Shown one piece after another: positions 9,721-20,293 of a DNA stretch of 35,609 nt. The notes beneath the pieces were generated by a model. That model was not told where the DNA came from, did no database searches, and saw only the letters and a program-made list of their open reading frames with translations. The stretch is from Gnetum montanum. Lineage: Eukaryota; Streptophyta; Gnetopsida; Gnetales; Gnetaceae. The stretch is from the NCBI GenBank assembly GCA_015680685.1, contig MNCI01006004.1, positions 4,286-39,894 on the forward strand. Direction: 5' to 3'. Each line of letters begins with the position of its first letter. Position 1 is the stretch's first letter. A program made the position numbers and the translations under genes.

Positions 9721-9836
9721 ATGTATTGACGTTCTATCCTTACGGGGCCCACAGGGGACCCACAGGTGCGTCAAATGTATGTATTGACATCCGATGCCTG
9801 CGGGGCCCATGGGGGACCCCAAAGACACACTTTCTA
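9721..9836. repeat. two tandem copies of a 58-bp unit
   Basis: Both copies begin ATGTATTGAC and contain CGGGGCCCA followed by GGGGACCC (9721-9778 and 9779-9836). They differ mainly by transitions. GGGGCCC and GGGGACCCC can pair locally. Confidence 0.75.
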
Positions 9837-10861
9837 TTAAGTTATGCTACTCTATGTTAACTTTGCTAATTTCGCTAAATGTAAGATAGTGTATTTTGTG
9901 CATCCAATGCATACTGATCCTCTTTTTTTATGTTTACGATTGGGGTTGGATTGATGGACCTTTTCTTGGCCCTTAGCTCAAGCATCCCGATGGTCGAAAT
10001 GATTACTATTGTTGATTCCTTCAGTGACAACGCTCAACACTTTGTCATGCAAGTACGTGGTGTGAGGATGGTCTTAGACATCACTAATGACCTCTTTTCT
10101 AACCTCTTTGGACTTCCCTCTAATGGCCCATTGGCCATTGATAAAACCAACAAAGAGGTGAATCACTGAGTTGATATCAAGGAGTGGTTAGGAACTTCTT
10201 AATATCACAAAGGCATACTTGTTAAGAATGTAGAGGTGCCTATGGTCCGTGATCTTTACCCTCTCTTATGTGTCCATGCATTTCCAAAGTTGTTCTCCCA
10301 AGGAAAAATCCTTGGGGTGGAGTAGGCTCAAGTGATGAGGGATGTGCTAGAGGAAGGCACAAGGTACAACTAGGCCTCTCACCTTCCTAGCAGCCGGCAT
10401 GCTGATATCGTCAAGTTGCATCATGATCTCCAAGCAAGGTTGCATGTGCACTTCGCGTTCTTCATAAGATGCCTACGAAGATTTGTGGAGTTTTTGATGG
10501 TTCGTAAGGATAGACAATGGATGGTGCAAGACCACACATAGCTCTTGAAGCCATGAATCAAACACTTGTTTACTACCACATGAGTGTAGGACCCCAGAAA
10601 GGTGATTAGTGAGTTATTTTCTGTAATGACTAAAGGTCCCTTAGGATGATCTCATTGCTCACATGATAGTGCAGGTGAGCCCTCATTGGCTGGTACTAGA
10701 AACACAGCCAAAGGGAAAGCATTACATGTTTGAGACAGTGGGACCATCTAAGGTAAAGATTAAGAGGTCACATCATGTAAAGGAGCTTGCATGAGAGGTT
10801 AAAAAGGTGGGCAACAAGATGATCTACCTGAAGTTTTATGATTTGCACGTGGACGTTGCAG

Positions 10862-11018
10862 GTTAGTATGAGTTATTAGATGCTTTTTTTACATTTTATG
10901 TGTTTATGTTTTTTTATGTTTTTCATGCTATGCTATGCTATATTATGTGAAGTTGTTACTAAGTGTTATGCTAAGTTGTTATGGTCACCTAGACATGTGT
11001 GTGTATTGTTGAAATTAG
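10862..11018 (+). other. intron 1 of the antisense gene
   Basis: GTTAGTATG donor, T-rich body (long 'ttttatgtttatg' runs), TTGTTGAAATTAG acceptor. It splits a Gly codon (G|GT) and splicing keeps the frame open on both sides. Confidence 0.6.
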
Positions 11019-11240
11019 GTGAGAGGGCTACCAAAGCAGTAGTAGAAGTAGTAACAGAGGAGGTTCCTCCTCAAATTGACAAAGGACAAACACAAGAGAA
11101 AGAGCTACGTGAGGCTACAGAGGTCCTCCAATAGTTAGAGGAGGAGGGACTACGTCACCCCAACAAGGATGATATTGATAGTCTCTTTGATGGTGTGCAG
11201 CTAGGTGATCCCCCCACTCTCACACCTGAGGGCTTGCTAG

Positions 11241-11339
11241 GTATGTGCTTTGCATTGACATCTATTACTATTCTCTTTCTGCTCTTGCATCTTTGGCTAT
11301 TTAACTATTGCTAAATGTGTTATTTCATTATGGTCGTAG
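11241..11339 (+). other. intron 2 of the antisense gene
   Basis: Begins GTATGTGCTT, has a T-rich body and ends ATGGTCGTAG. Phase 1, joining G|AG (Glu). Confidence 0.6.
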
Positions 11340-12388
11340 AGGTACCTACTAGCATTCCAGCGTCCACCTCTACCTATCGCATGGAGCCATGGGTAGAGGC
11401 ATCCAATAAGTTCACCTTCATGGAAGGTCTAGTTGAGGACATGGTGGACCACCTATAGTAAGTGGATCTCAAGCTCAATATGCATGTGATGTTTCTTTAC
11501 TTGTCTTGCTTTATCGATTTGACATTTATTCTATGGCTAATGTTGTTTTTCTTGTTGTATGCTAACAAATTCTAAGCTTCATTAGGATCAGAGCAGGGTG
11601 GCCATGGTGGATGTTGTCCCTAAGTTTTCTTCTAAGGTGGAGCAAGTGCCCCACTACACATATGAGGTGGCGATTAAGTGCATGCTTTCATGTGTGAAAG
11701 TGTTATGGGTTTGTAGGTGCACTAATGAGTACCTATGGAAGCAAGTACACGAGCTCCAGGACAAGGATACAAGCCAAGATGCCAAAATGGGGAACTTGTA
11801 ATACCATTATGACTTTTTTGCAGCTCGTGCACAAGGGGACAATACTTGGCAGATAGTTGAGATTAACTATGCTAGGTACAGGTCAACAATATAGGGCAAG
11901 AATGAGGCCACTAGGGAGATCATTAAGCAGAGGTTATAGATGGATTTGCTTGCTCGAAAAATCTAGGATTGGAAAAATCACAACACAAAGGTGTATTAGT
12001 GGGGGTAGACTCAGAAGAACAACAAGCATCACTACAAGAATGAGCAAAATTTGTACCTTAAATGGTACAAGAAGGAGTCCATCAAACACTATTGCCATGA
12101 TACATTCCTTGAGGGAATAGGCGAGACACGAGCTTACGAGTTGTTAGCTCATTATGTAGTGGTGAGTGGGTCTCTAGAGAGGTAGATCACTATGTCCTAA
12201 AGGAAAGTTTCCTCTACCACATTTTTATAGAGCCACCCGCATGGACCATTGTGGACAAAGGCAAGACCCTTGCGAGTATTGACTTTGGCTAAGAGGACTA
12301 GACACAGCTATCAAAGGCCAAAATCCTCCAACACTTGGAGGAGGCCCTTGATAAATTACCTTCAAAGATGAATACAGGACTCTCTTAG

Positions 12389-12480
12389 GTTAGTTATTTT
12401 TTCTTATTTTGTGCTTTTATGTTAGTTTTACATGTTGTGCATTTGCTAACTAGTTTATTGTTCTACGTTGCTTTGAGCAG
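12389..12480 (+). other. intron 4 of the antisense gene
   Basis: Begins GTTAGTTATTTTTTC and ends GTTGCTTTGAGCAG. TTGCTAACTAG inside is a good branch-point-like word. Phase 0. The exon-final codon is TAG, probably a decayed CAG. Confidence 0.6.
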
Positions 12481-12573
12481 ACACTAGGCAACACTGCAAG
12501 CCCCAATGGAGCGATAGAGGAAGAAGAAGAGTCCCTCAACCCCCAGCAAACACCATCAGTTGAGCAATCTTGA

Positions 12574-12779
12574 TGTATCCCTACTGTCAGGCAATTTTAC
12601 ATTTTTTTTCCATTTATGCTATACAGTCATGCATATATTTATTGTTGGATTAATGAAAATGGATTAATGACAAGCTATCTTTACTATGTGGGTGGCATAT
12701 TATGTAAAGTTTTGCATTTATCTTGCTAAGTATTGCATGCTAGTAATGCAATAGTTTGATGCGATTAGGCCCTTTGTGG
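12574..12779. other. AT-rich 3' flank of the antisense gene
   Basis: No gene. This T-rich sequence could be the 3' UTR of the antisense gene before the tandem spacer begins. Confidence 0.3.
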
Positions 12780-13075
12780 GCCCCATGCCAATTTAGGGCC
12801 ATGGCAAGAAGGCCATTGCTAGTTTAAGGCCATTGTGGGCTACAACGATTACTACTTTAAGGCCATTTTACGCTGCAAATAAAAAGACAAAGTGCTGCTA
12901 GTTTTAGGCCTTGGTGGGCTGCAATGATAATTTTAGGTCATTCTAGGCCAATGTGATGAAAGAAAAAGGATTGCCAATTTTAGGCCGTAGCAAGCCTTAT
13001 GCTAGTTTAAGGCCTTTTTGGGCCATGGTGATGTAAGGAAGGTGGCCAATTTTAGGCCATGGTGGACCATATGTA
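12780..13075 (-). repeat. second tandem spacer array (Tat repeat, 'ggcc' variant)
   Basis: Eight or so diverged units with the core 'tgcTAgTTTAaGGCCaTggtGggC', the same frame of bases as the 3790-4320 array but with GGCC where that one has TCAT. It lies between the protease remnant of element A and the end of the antisense gene. Units are more irregular, spaced about 30-50 bases. Confidence 0.7.
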
Positions 13076-13322
13076 ATTTTTTTTTCTTTTTTTTTCTTGT
13101 TTGCAATTTTGAATTTTGTGATTTTTATGTATTTTAATGTTTTTTTAACATGTAGGAAAACTAAGCGAAATGTATAGGCAAAAGGAATGAATATGTAATA
13201 AAATGAATGATGCAAGACACAAGAAATCATGCGAAATGTAACTAGTTAAGCAAAAGGCAAATAAGGCATGCAAAGGTTAGGGGAAAGTAGGCACCTAGCA
13301 CATGTTCAACTAAGGGGATGCC

Positions 13323-13980
13323 TTAGTCGTGTAGTTGCTTCCTAAACCGATGTAGGTTGTGGGGTGCATAGGGCCTAGGTAGCACAAGGTAATATTCACC
13401 TAGATCCTCATCCATGATGCTAAAGGGCAACTCTTCCCATAGAGCTTCCTCGAGGAGGTCATCGGCTTCTTTTGGTTCTTTGGGTGGGTCTATCAGACAA
13501 GGTCGACCCTCATCCTTCATGGTTAGCATGTCATAAGGGAACTCTACCCTTGACCCTTGTTTCATGCCAAGGTTGTTGATGATTGGAGGGGCTGCATTGT
13601 CACCATGTATAATCACTTCTCCACCTTGGTACAAAAGGTAGATTTCTTGGTGGATGAGCAAGGAAATAGCCCATAATTGGGCTAGCCAGCCTTCCCAGGA
13701 TTAGGTTGAACTCAAGCATCTCCTCAATGACAATAAATTCAACTGTTGTGGAGAATTATTTCCCTACCATGAAATCTATCATAACCATCCTCCTTATGAC
13801 AATGTGTGACCCATTAAAGGACTTTAGATACATTGTCTTCATGGGTTTGATTTGGTTGATGACATTGAGTTGATCAATGACTGGGAATGAGATGACATTA
13901 GTTGCTGCCCTGTTGTTGATGTGTACCCTGCTTACATTGCCCTATGCGAATTGTTATGAACATTAGTGTAGTGATGACCT
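13323..13980 (-). pseudogene. element A aspartic protease remnant
   Basis: Reads leftward. VSRVHINNRAATNVISFPVI matches the active-site strand of Tat proteases ('VLIDNGSALNVLP'), but Asp-Asn-Gly reads Asn-Asn-Arg (13909-13920). Both changes are explained by G-to-A. Then come LKSFNGSHIVIRR ('AFDGTRREV'), VEFIVIEEMLEFNLILGR (the flap-to-LLGR segment), and, after a frameshift near 13660, IYLLYQGGEVIIHGD ('KFIVEGQLITVHGEE'). The tail is acidic and ends at TAG near 13323. The enzyme would cleave the Gag-Pol polyprotein; it is inactive here. Confidence 0.7.
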
Positions 13981-14995
13981 AACCCTTTTTAGGGTTAAAT
14001 TTAATTGCCTCATCGTGAAATGCTAGGGGTGTTGAACTCAATTCATGTGGTGTGGGGGAAAGCATGACAACAAGGATGACTTGTTCATCTACTAGGATGT
14101 CCTCTTTAACAAGAATAGAGGTCAACATGTGAACTAATGCTTCATAGTAAGCAAAAGAGGTCATGACCATGTCGTACAAGCTTAAGGTTGTGTTTTTTTG
14201 TTTTAAAGCATGTTTGACTTGTGCTAATGCATCTAGGAAATCCTTACGTCTATCAATTACTTTGTTGGCCTTCATTTCCTCCATGCAGTCTAAGAGATGG
14301 ATCTCTCAGGGAGGAGACTTGGGCTTTGCTTGCTTTGTCTACTTTTGAGCCTCAGTGCTCGATTGTTGATTACTTACTGTGGTTGTTTTGATTGACATGG
14401 CCATGGGAAAAGAAGATAAGGGGATGAGCTTAGGTGGACCTAGCTCCAAGCATTCCCTAATTATTTCGTTAGCGAGGTGCTTATTGGGCCTCCTAGGCTA
14501 CCACCTAGACTGCCTAGTGTTGTATGTAGGATGAGGCCTTGGGCAAGGAGGGCCTAACATAGTCCCCACCACCAGACTCTGAGTAGGCGAGGAGTCTACA
14601 CATTGATAAACCCTAATGATGAAAGGTTTCTAAGTTACTATCACTGTAATGTGATGCAGAGCCCTAACGACAAAAGGTGTAATGGGCACCCAAGGTGGTA
14701 CTCTAATAACAAAAGGAAACCTTGAACTAATTAACACTGAGGAGGCCCCAATGTTACCAAAGGGCACACAAATCACAAATGATTCTTGTGTTGATTCTAA
14801 GTCATCCTCAATGTTGATACCATTGATAACATAGCCTACACCACTTGTGTTGAGAGGGTCTTTATAGACCTTCATTAATTGATTTTCCAAGCAAACTGTG
14901 TTGGTTGTGTCAAGAACCAGTTGGCCTTGGCCAATCATGCATTGTGTGTCATCCCATAAGGCCATGTAGAAATTTGGATCATGGCCAAGCAATTA
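13981..14995 (-). pseudogene. element A gag-protease linker
   Basis: One open stretch (14284-13979) has DALAQVKHALKQKNTTLSLY then YYEALVHMLTS, LVDEQVILVVML and LSSTPLAFHDEAI. This fits the segment before protease in Tat elements ('LLMSSEEHREALLKVL...'). A second (14992-14630) begins MLGHDPNFYMALWDD and is less certain. Both are in the element direction and interrupted by stops and frameshifts. Confidence 0.5.
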
Positions 14996-16030
14996 ATGGT
15001 AATGGTAGAATTGGTGCAACTTGAAATGTTTAGGGACTAGAGACTCATTTGATGTAGTTACTAATGGATTTCTGAGAAGCTCACAGTAGCGATCATGACA
15101 CTTGCGAGCATCCTCAAACATCTACTTATACTAGATATACCTAGTGTTAAGCAGCTAACCCAAGAGCTCCAACAACTTGATGGGCAATAATGTGTACTTT
15201 GAGTGATCCTTGCACTCAAAGTTCAGCCTTGGGGCAGCTTGTCCTATCGTTGTCGATGGTGCAGATTCATTGGTCACTACAAGGCTAGAGCTAGAGGCCT
15301 TACTATTGGCTGAAGCCTTAGGTGCCTTGGCCATTGGTTTGGCATTGTTTGGCTTGAACTCATTGGCCACCATTGCAAGAGTTGTGGTTGCCTTGCCCTT
15401 TTCCTTGTCTTTCTTTGCATGCACATTTTTGTAGGCTATGTAGGTTAGGTCCTTACTAGCTTCTGCTACATCCTAAATGCTATTCATTTGAACAAACATC
15501 TAGCTCAGGGAGTGCAGGGCAAGGTAATACAGCTTTGACTTGATGAAGTTGTTCACTACACCTTTGAAAATGTCCAATAGGTGGGTTTCAGCGACGGGTT
15601 TGTGAATTTTGTTAAGTGTAGTGCTCCAATGCTAAATGAATTTTTGTATGGGCTCTGAGTGGCCCTACTTAATTTTCATTAGTTGATCTAGGATCACCTC
15701 AAGCTTCAAGTTGTACTTGAAGCGAGTGACAAATTGATTGAGTAATTCCTCCAAGGAAGATATGGAGGCCCTAGGGAGCACACAGTACTAGTTTAGTGCC
15801 TTGCTAGTCAAGGACATGGCAAACACATGAATGATTGCATGTGACCATGCCTACAATAAAAGGCATTTAGAATGGAAGGTCACTATATTAGCATTAGGAT
15901 CCCCTTCACTATTGTATTTAGTGAACTAGGGAAGTTGGACTCTAGGAGGTAGGGTTAGTGATGGGACCGCAGGACTAATTGGTTTGTCCTAGTAAAAGTC
16001 TGTCATGTGAACCATTTCGAAGAAGGAGGC
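14996..16030 (-). pseudogene. element A gag (capsid region and C-terminal part)
   Basis: The capsid homology, roughly 15930 down to 15540, reads YNSEGDPNANIVTFHSKCLL ('FDGTTDPEEHLAAYKTQM'), HAIIHVFAMSLTSKALN, then SISSLEELLNQFVTRFKYN and EPIQKFI. This is the retrotransposon gag pattern with its conserved Phe/Leu positions and TAG where Trp of 'A-x-x-W' belongs. Downstream, an Ala/Lys/Ser-rich linker (15424-15155) ends KYTLLPIKLLELLG ('FTPLPIPLSKLL'), followed by a damaged Cys/His region. Gag forms the particle that packages element RNA. Confidence 0.7.
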
Positions 16031-17083
16031 TCTAAGCCACTTAACTTATTCAATGAGCATCTAAATGAGCTAGAATGCTTAGTCCAAGCTCAAGGTGGAC
16101 ACAGTGGGCTATGCCGATTGTGTTGCCCACTATGCTTCTTGAGTGGCCCACATCCCCATTGTGGGTTGCATGACCACATGAGATGCCTATTACATGTGTT
16201 GTTGCATATATTGTTGTGTATGCTCCTACATGGGCAAAGAGGCTAGGGCCCACCATGTGGTTGTGGCTTGTGCCATGGTAGGGGATGCTGACAGGACAAG
16301 CGGAACATATGACACCTAAGTCAGTGGCAATTGGAACATCTACATAATGTGCATGTAAGGCTGCATCAGCATCATAAATGCCAGCTAGAAGGATTATGCA
16401 AACTATGCAGACATCATGAAGGGGAGGGTGGAAAATAGGCCTACACCTTAATGTGTGTGATGCACAAAGGTTGGAATGACAAATGGTCCTGCACCCTAAT
16501 GCACATGCACCGAATGACTTGCCACCACAAGGGTTAACCTGGGAGATGATGAAGAGGATGTAATCATGTAACAGAATGTGGATGGTTGGGATTGCAAAGG
16601 GATGAAACTAGAGGTAGCCTGCTGGAAGAAGGAATAAAAGGGGTTCCCATTTTCTGAATGAGCTTTGAACTCATTCTGCCCATCCTATAGGGGCTCCTCA
16701 TAATTGGTTGTCGTGTCATGCTTATTCGACCCACCTAGTCGAATGAGTTGGTCGAGCAACCACCAAAAGGTTTTAGTGAGCAGAATGAAATCGTTAGGGG
16801 CAAGGAAGTATTCCCTCCTATTCTAGTGTATGATTTCATAACTCCATTTGGTATCTATTTTTTATAAATCTAGGGATAGACCTACCTAGAGTTTCACACA
16901 AAGGAAGTTATATTTCTTGTCCTCGAGTACTATGTCCTCAAGTAGTTGGTTACGTATTTTGAGCGATTGCCTCTCCACCAAAGTAGACCCTCTAGCCCTA
17001 GGAAGATCAATTGTGATCTCCCATTGACCAAGTCAAACAACGACCACACTTAGGACAAAGGTCGAGGGTTGCTCAAGTTTCAT
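16031..17083 (-). pseudogene. element A gag N-terminal part
   Basis: A candidate start ATG lies at 17083-17081 (MKLEQPSTFVLSVVVV), and a short helical region contains RQSLKIRNQLLEDIVLEDKK. The part between about 16030 and 16700 is compositionally odd (CA/TG-rich) and I could not read a continuous protein. The start choice rests only on position upstream of the capsid homology. Confidence 0.35.
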
Positions 17084-18244
17084 TATGCTATGTGAAAAAT
17101 GCAAACATTACATATGCTAAAGAAAAATGGCTAAGTATAGAATTGCTGAAAAATGGCTAAGTAAGAATATGTTGAAAAATGATGAGAAAATGGCTAAGTT
17201 TGAAAATGTTGCTGAAGAAAAACTAACTCTGGTGTGCTACACTCACTACATTGAGGCCTACTACGCTCTCTTGAGCACACAAAGTTTTGGCTAAGTACCA
17301 AAGGTACGCTTTGGCTTTCGTTTAGCAGGGTTCCAAGGGAACTAACAACTAGGTCTAATCTACACCAACTGACTTGTAGACAACTCCTACGCTAGCTATG
17401 ATCCAGCTACTATCGTGGCTGGTCCACAGGGGTGTTGAGCCTGTGCTAGCTTCAAGCTAATAACAAAGGTGCAGAGAGCACATGGGACTACCGCTAAACG
17501 TAGAAAAAAATGGCACAGCCCTCCTTCTAATGCTAGAAAACTATAGTGACCAAAAACGTCGATGGCTAGAATGGTCACACCGAGGGGTCCATTGGCTACA
17601 ATATAGCCCTAACACAACCCCCATCTAAAGGGCCATTGTTGGAGGGGAAAAATGAAGGTGGAGCGCCTAGGATGGTCTTGTCAATCAAACCAGGACTTAC
17701 GGATTGTTTCGATGAATGGGTGCTAGGGGTCTGCACGGTAATTGTAATGGTACTGGAACCGATTAAGCCTAAATGTAGTAGGGTTTTCTAATGTGAAAAT
17801 GATGGTGTGAGCATGCAAATGCGTGCAAAATAGTAAAAAAATATGTGTAATGCTAACTGCCAAAGAAAATGCTTGAAATGCAAAGGAGTTTGAGAGAGAA
17901 AGAATGGCACCACCCCAAACGAGGGGAGCATAGCAATTATAAAAGAGAGGTGAGGAGGTACATGGTGTACAAATGAGCATAGTAGGCAACGTAGTCATAG
18001 TCTCTGGGATGTTCGGGTTATGGGAATTAACATCCACTATGAAGTCTGAGCTTGCTAGGTTGGCTGTCACGGTGTCCTATGAGCTACAATGTGTTGTGGT
18101 ATTGCCAAGGTGTTAAGGGTGTTTGAGTGCAACGGTGCTAGTGCTAAGGTACCAACTACTAGATGAAAATGTCCACTAAATGCTTCAAAATGTCCACCAC
18201 TAAATGAAATTGCCAACCAATTTCTAACATGTGAAATGTAGGGG

Positions 18245-18252
18245 TATTTATA
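18245..18252 (-). promoter_or_regulatory. TATA box of candidate element A LTR
   Basis: TATAAATA on the minus strand, followed by CCCCTAC. The same octamer is the TATA box in the LTRs of elements B and C. Confidence 0.5.
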
Positions 18253-18469
18253 AGGTTAGGGTTAATGTGAAGTGCAGATTGGGCACCACGTGGCAAAGGG
18301 TAGTTGAGGCTACACTGACCCTAGCTACACTCCCATTAGAGCAAAATGGACCTACACTCTGGTGTGCTCCAATAGACTCTGAGAGTGCCAAACTGTGACT
18401 ATGCTACCAAGACTTCATAGGGCAAAGTTGAAAAGACCGCAAAGTACCTACAAATAGTACAAAATGGTG

Positions 18470-19140
18470 CAATTTGAAGGCTACGCTCTGGGACTACGCT
18501 CTCCCCTCTTTCAAGTCAGATCAAGCATAGGTATAATCTTGGGACATAAGGGGATGCAAAGGAGATGCAAATTGCTGATCTTGCTTGCCAAAGAAGTGTT
18601 GAGGTTGAGATGGAGGTCGATGCTATGCTCTAGAAGCTTTTGGAGGAAATTCTACATTGCTATGCCAACTATGCTCTAGAGAGTAGCCCAAAAGTTAGGC
18701 AAATTCTACAAAAATTGAATTCCAATGCTAGCTACACTCGAGAGCGTAGCAACAAGAGTGAGAGCGTAGCACTAACACTTAAAAAAATTGGCAAAACTTG
18801 CAATCTTCATCTAGGCTACACTCTGGAGCATAATAGGAGGGATAGCTTTAGGAGTTAGAAAATTTATCAAAATGCCTCTTCCATGCTAAGCTAGCTTGAC
18901 AGCTTCTAGCTTGACACTTAGGCAAAACTAGCCACTGAAGTGCATGCTACATGAGCTACACTCTAGAGCATAGCAAAAGCAATGGGAGCATAGCACAACA
19001 CTTAGAAAAACTTTGCTACTATTGTCAACACTTAGAAACTTTTGCAAATCTATCTCTATGCTGCATGCTACATTGACTATGCTCTGGAGCATAGCCCTAA
19101 TAGTGGAAGCATGGGCCAAACACTTAGAAAAAAATTTTTC
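18470..19140 (-). repeat. array of palindromic GCTACGCTCtgGAGCGTAGC motifs
   Basis: A near-perfect 20-bp palindrome and half-site variants recur: GCTACGCTCTGGG (about 18480), CTATGCTCTAGAGAGTAGC (18668), CTACACTCGAGAGCGTAGC (18733), GGCTACACTCTGGAGCATAA (18814), GCTACACTCTAGAGCATAGC (18955) and CTATGCTCTGGAGCATAGCC (19077). Most copies are followed by 'cacttagaaaaacttttgc'. The period is about 120 bases in the right half. Most differences are CG to CA/TG, so the ancestral motif was CpG-rich. It sits upstream of the TATA box, so it could be a U3 enhancer array. Confidence 0.75.
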
Positions 19141-19196
19141 TTGTATTGACACTTAAACAAATTTGCTATTGATGTGTTGTTGCCCAAATTTGGTGG

Positions 19197-20058
19197 TGTT
19201 TTAGCAACGAGGTACCCCTACGCTCAACCATACGAATCACAAAGCGTTTAGGCGTGATTCAATCAAATTTTGTAGACTCTATGTCTTCCAGTACACTAGT
19301 CTTCTAGGAAGTAAACCTTGCCCTAATAGTCATTCGTTATCTTCCCAATTACACTTGTGATGTACAAAGATATGGTTAAGTGTAATAAAGGCATATGATT
19401 TTTATGATTTTATGTTTTATGTTCTTTGGTACTTGAAGAGAGAGATGAAGTAATTTAAGAACTAATTTAATTTAACTACTTAACTAATCTCTAATTAGTC
19501 CTAACATAAGCATCCAATTCCACTTTCTGTACATGTCCTAAACCCACATATCCATTGCTGGGTTACCAAGCACTACACTATTTGGTGCACCAAGCAATAA
19601 TGCTGCTAGGATTATCAAGCGGATACATGTTTACGCTCGAAGCAGTCATACTTATGCATTTGATCTATTTAGCTTATCTCACTTACTCACTTAATTAGCT
19701 TAATTACTGAGAAACATTAAATAAATAACTAAAAACATTAAATGCATGAATAAAACATTTAAACTATCCAGAATGCTACAAAGTTTATCAAGAAGCTTGT
19801 CTTTATTACTACACACATTGTCGTGCTCAGGTACAACAGTGCTCAAATAAAGATCCATACACTCAATAACTCCTGCTGCGGGCACTTGCAAAATTATTCT
19901 AACTTTTGAATGACAAAACTACAAAGTTTTAACTACTACTATGACTCTACTCCCCATAAACATGACTATGAGCTATTATTTATAGTTTTTGCTACAGGGC
20001 TACGTCGACAAGGCTGCATCAATGGGGGCTTGCCAACATGACACTTTGATGCTCATCA
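19197..20058 (-). repeat. 3' LTR of element B
   Basis: Direct repeat of 30956-31901. Shared blocks include GAGGTACCCCTAC, TACACTAGTCTTCTAGGAAG, CATATGATTTTTATG and ATTAAATGCATGAATAAAAC. Plus-strand ends are TG (19197) and CA (20058). It is about 84 bases shorter than its partner, through a gap near 20000. A minus-strand TATAAATA lies at 19977-19984. Confidence 0.85.
19977..19984 (-). promoter_or_regulatory. TATA box in 3' LTR of element B
   Basis: TATAAATA on the minus strand, at the position equivalent to 31733-31740 in the other LTR. Confidence 0.5.
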
Positions 20059-20068
20059 TACCCCCATG
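20059..20068 (-). promoter_or_regulatory. polypurine tract of element B
   Basis: On the minus strand CATGGGGGTA abuts the TGATGAG start of the 3' LTR. It is short but correctly placed to prime plus-strand DNA synthesis. Confidence 0.6.
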
Positions 20069-20293
20069 ACTAAATGAAAACTCATCCTCAAGTTTCTTTA
20101 GAAAATTAGGAAGGTATGGGATTATTGATTAACTATTGACAAAACAAACTGACTTGACAACACTGAGTGCCCGAGTGTACAAATCAACACATTACAAAAA
20201 TTGTGGTGTTCATGACACAAAAGTAAACACCATAATATGGTAACTCAAAACTAGATAGCACATCCTTTGATGGCATGAAGCTAGTGGAGAATA

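Larger units (their letters stand above)
9930..12573 (+). pseudogene. degraded five-exon gene, antisense within the Tat element
   Basis: Proposed exons are 9930-10861, 11019-11240, 11340-11458, 11586-12388 and 12481-12573 (TGA). Introns are 157, 99, 127 and 92 bases, with GT..AG ends: GCAG|GTTAGT...AAATTAG, GCTAG|GTATGTG...GTCGTAG, a decayed third donor (TATAG|TAAGT), and TTAG|GTTAGTT...TTTGAGCAG. Exon 1-2-3 phases join cleanly (phase 1 both times). The total is about 720 codons. The N-terminal part has QVRGVRMVLDITNDLF then NLFGLPSNG, resembling the 'V-x-G-hydrophobic...GLP-x-x-G' core of plant mobile-domain or putative plant transposon proteins. Exon 2 is Glu-rich; exon 4 is helical and Lys/Tyr-rich (LYLKWYKKES). 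One frameshift near 10640 and about 15 stops, mostly TAG at likely Gln/Trp sites, make it dead. Antisense ORFs are known in the Tat lineage; the multi-exon structure is what I find notable. Function unknown. Confidence 0.65.
17084..19190 (-). mobile_element. candidate 5' LTR and leader of element A
   Basis: This stretch lies directly upstream of gag in the element direction. It contains a minus-strand TATA box (18245-18252) with a palindromic repeat array upstream (18470-19140), as expected for U3 then R-U5. I could not fix the TG...CA ends, the primer binding site, or a matching 3' LTR below 3790. The 8090-9530 segment shares its repeat vocabulary and might be a second copy. Confidence 0.4.

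Noticed and set aside
15210-15434. Plus-strand 74-codon Ala/Leu-rich frame
   Set aside because: It is antisense to the Ala/Lys/Ser-rich gag linker of element A and has no independent support.
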